Below, piece after piece: positions 63,019 through 64,000 of a stretch of DNA of 64,000 bases. The stretch is from assembly GCF_900102025.1 (NCBI RefSeq), contig NZ_FNAU01000005.1, positions 1-64,000 of the forward strand, read 5' to 3'. Below the pieces are notes generated by a model. That model had not been told where the DNA came from. It searched no databases and was given only the letters and a program-made list of their open reading frames with translations. This DNA comes from Actinobaculum suis (GTDB lineage Bacteria > Actinomycetota > Actinomycetes > Actinomycetales > Actinomycetaceae). A program made the position numbers and the translations under genes. How positions within the stretch are numbered: position 1 is the stretch's first letter; each line of letters begins with the position of its first letter.

Positions 63019-64000
63019 ATGCAGTATTTGCAACCTGAAGATTTTCCCTACCGGGTAAAGGTTATTGAAGACTGGATACCGGTTACGGACGGCACCCGTC
63101 TTTTTATGAAGGCATGGATGCCTGAAACTACGGAACCGGTTCCTGCAATTCTCGAATATTTACCGTACCGGGCTACCGATTGGACGTTACCGCGCGATTC
63201 GGAACGCCACCCGTACTATGCCGGCCACGGTTATGCTTCCATCCGCGTAGATATCCGCGGCCACGGTAACTCCGAAGGCGTGCCCGGCGAAGAATACGAT
63301 ATGCAAGAACACTTGGATGGCGTGGATGTTATTAACTGGATCGCCGCCCAAGACTGGTGCACCGGAAAAGTTGGCATGTTCGGCATTTCCTGGGGCGGTT
63401 TCAACTCCCTCCAGCTTTCCTATCTACAACCCGAACCTTTGAAAGCTATCGTGACGGTATGTTCCACTGACGACCGGTACGACAATGACGTCCACTACAT
63501 GGGTGGCTCGATGCTCGGCGTCGACATGTTTGCGTGGGGCGCCACCATGCTGGCCTTCCAATCCCGCCCGGTAGATAAACGCATCTGGGGTGAAAAATGG
63601 CGGGAACAGTGGCTTTCCCGGTTAGAGAAGGCCGAACCATATATGGAAAACTGGATGAGCCACCAAACCCGAGACGAGTTTTGGCAACACGGATCAGTGT
63701 GCGAAGACTATTCCCGGTTGAATACGGCAGTGCTCGCCGTTGGCGGCTGGTTTGACCCGTACCGGGATACCGTGCTGCGGCTGGTCGAAAACCTTTCCGC
63801 TTTGGGGAAGAACGTACGCGGGTTGATCGGACCGTGGTCGCACCAATACCCGGACCGTGACCTGAAACCCGGCCCGCATATTGATTTTCTGGGAGAAACT
63901 TTGCGCTGGTGGGACCACTGGCTCAAGGGCATCGACACCGGCGTAATGGAAGAACCACTACTCAAAGCCTGGATTATGGATCCCATTCCGCCGCGATCCT
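63019..64000 (+). CDS. CocE/X-Pro dipeptidyl-peptidase-type alpha/beta hydrolase (cut by window end)
   Basis: The first 327 codons are inside the window and the frame is open at 64000. After DWIPVTDGTRLFMKAWMP comes DIRGHGNSEG, the nucleophile elbow FGISWGG (Ser), the Asp in VGGWFDPYRDT and the His in LIGPWSHQ, with the cap region between: the S15/CocE layout. Such enzymes cleave X-Pro dipeptides, esters or acylases' substrates; the exact one is unclear. ATG follows AAAGGA. Being next to the POT transporter suggests hydrolysis of imported peptides. Confidence 0.88.
   Translation, partial: MQYLQPEDFPYRVKVIEDWIPVTDGTRLFMKAWMPETTEPVPAILEYLPYRATDWTLPRDSERHPYYAGHGYASIRVDIRGHGNSEGVPGEEYDMQEHLDGVDVINWIAAQDWCTGKVGMFGISWGGFNSLQLSYLQPEPLKAIVTVCSTDDRYDNDVHYMGGSMLGVDMFAWGATMLAFQSRPVDKRIWGEKWREQWLSRLEKAEPYMENWMSHQTRDEFWQHGSVCEDYSRLNTAVLAVGGWFDPYRDTVLRLVENLSALGKNVRGLIGPWSHQYPDRDLKPGPHIDFLGETLRWWDHWLKGIDTGVMEEPLLKAWIMDPIPPRS

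Overview
The window looks like chromosomal DNA of a moderately high-GC actinobacterium. The reasons are the gene order relA-apt-secF-secD-yajC-ruvB-ruvA-ruvC-yebC, followed by a phosphatidylinositol mannoside block (pimA, a PatA-like acyltransferase, pgsA) and thrS, which is the order I know from Streptomyces; frequent GTG and TTG starts; and a GlgX-TreY-TreZ trehalose route. GC content well below Streptomyces and the compact gene set would fit the family Actinomycetaceae, but I cannot name a genus. I see no transposase, integrase, prophage or CRISPR array.

Layout. 1-1639: an A/C-only segment, a perfect hairpin and tyrS. 1875-14929: arginine biosynthesis (argH, argG, argR, argD, argB, argJ, argC on the minus strand, argF divergent on plus), with a nitroreductase and a structured-leader DHA2 efflux pump lying between argH and argG. 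15344-24617: a TetR regulator, a tandem pair of membrane dynamin-like GTPases coupled to hisS, a metallo-hydrolase, a DUF349 protein and a lone AbiEi-like protein. 24785-42409: stringent response (rel), purine salvage (apt), Sec accessory proteins, Holliday-junction machinery, yebC, a Nudix hydrolase, an unknown membrane protein, PI/PIM lipid synthesis and thrS. 42834-44811: dps, a 10-bp tandem array and four tRNA genes. 45072-52333: glgX, treY, treZ, which together would turn glycogen into trehalose. 52334-53321: a small cassette (LuxR-type protein, 52-residue cationic hydrophobic peptide, two-TM protein, terminator) ending in a second, diverged copy of the treZ 3' end. 53379-60817: two related histidine kinases facing each other around one OmpR-type regulator, with a poly-aspartate membrane protein, an ABC-exporter-like protein whose ATPase motifs are destroyed, and a DUF1611-type P-loop protein. 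61249-64000: a POT peptide transporter and the start of a CocE/X-Pro-peptidase-type hydrolase.

Two things stand out beyond ordinary annotation. First, short tandem duplications repeatedly cover the stop codon and immediate 3' flank of genes (nitroreductase, efflux pump, argB, a GTPase, a kinase, the POT transporter), and many proteins carry low-complexity C-terminal tails or inserted repeats. Second, two loci look undescribed: the peptide cassette behind treZ, and the two-kinase/poly-Asp/pseudo-ABC/DUF1611 locus. Functions proposed for both are inference from sequence and context.
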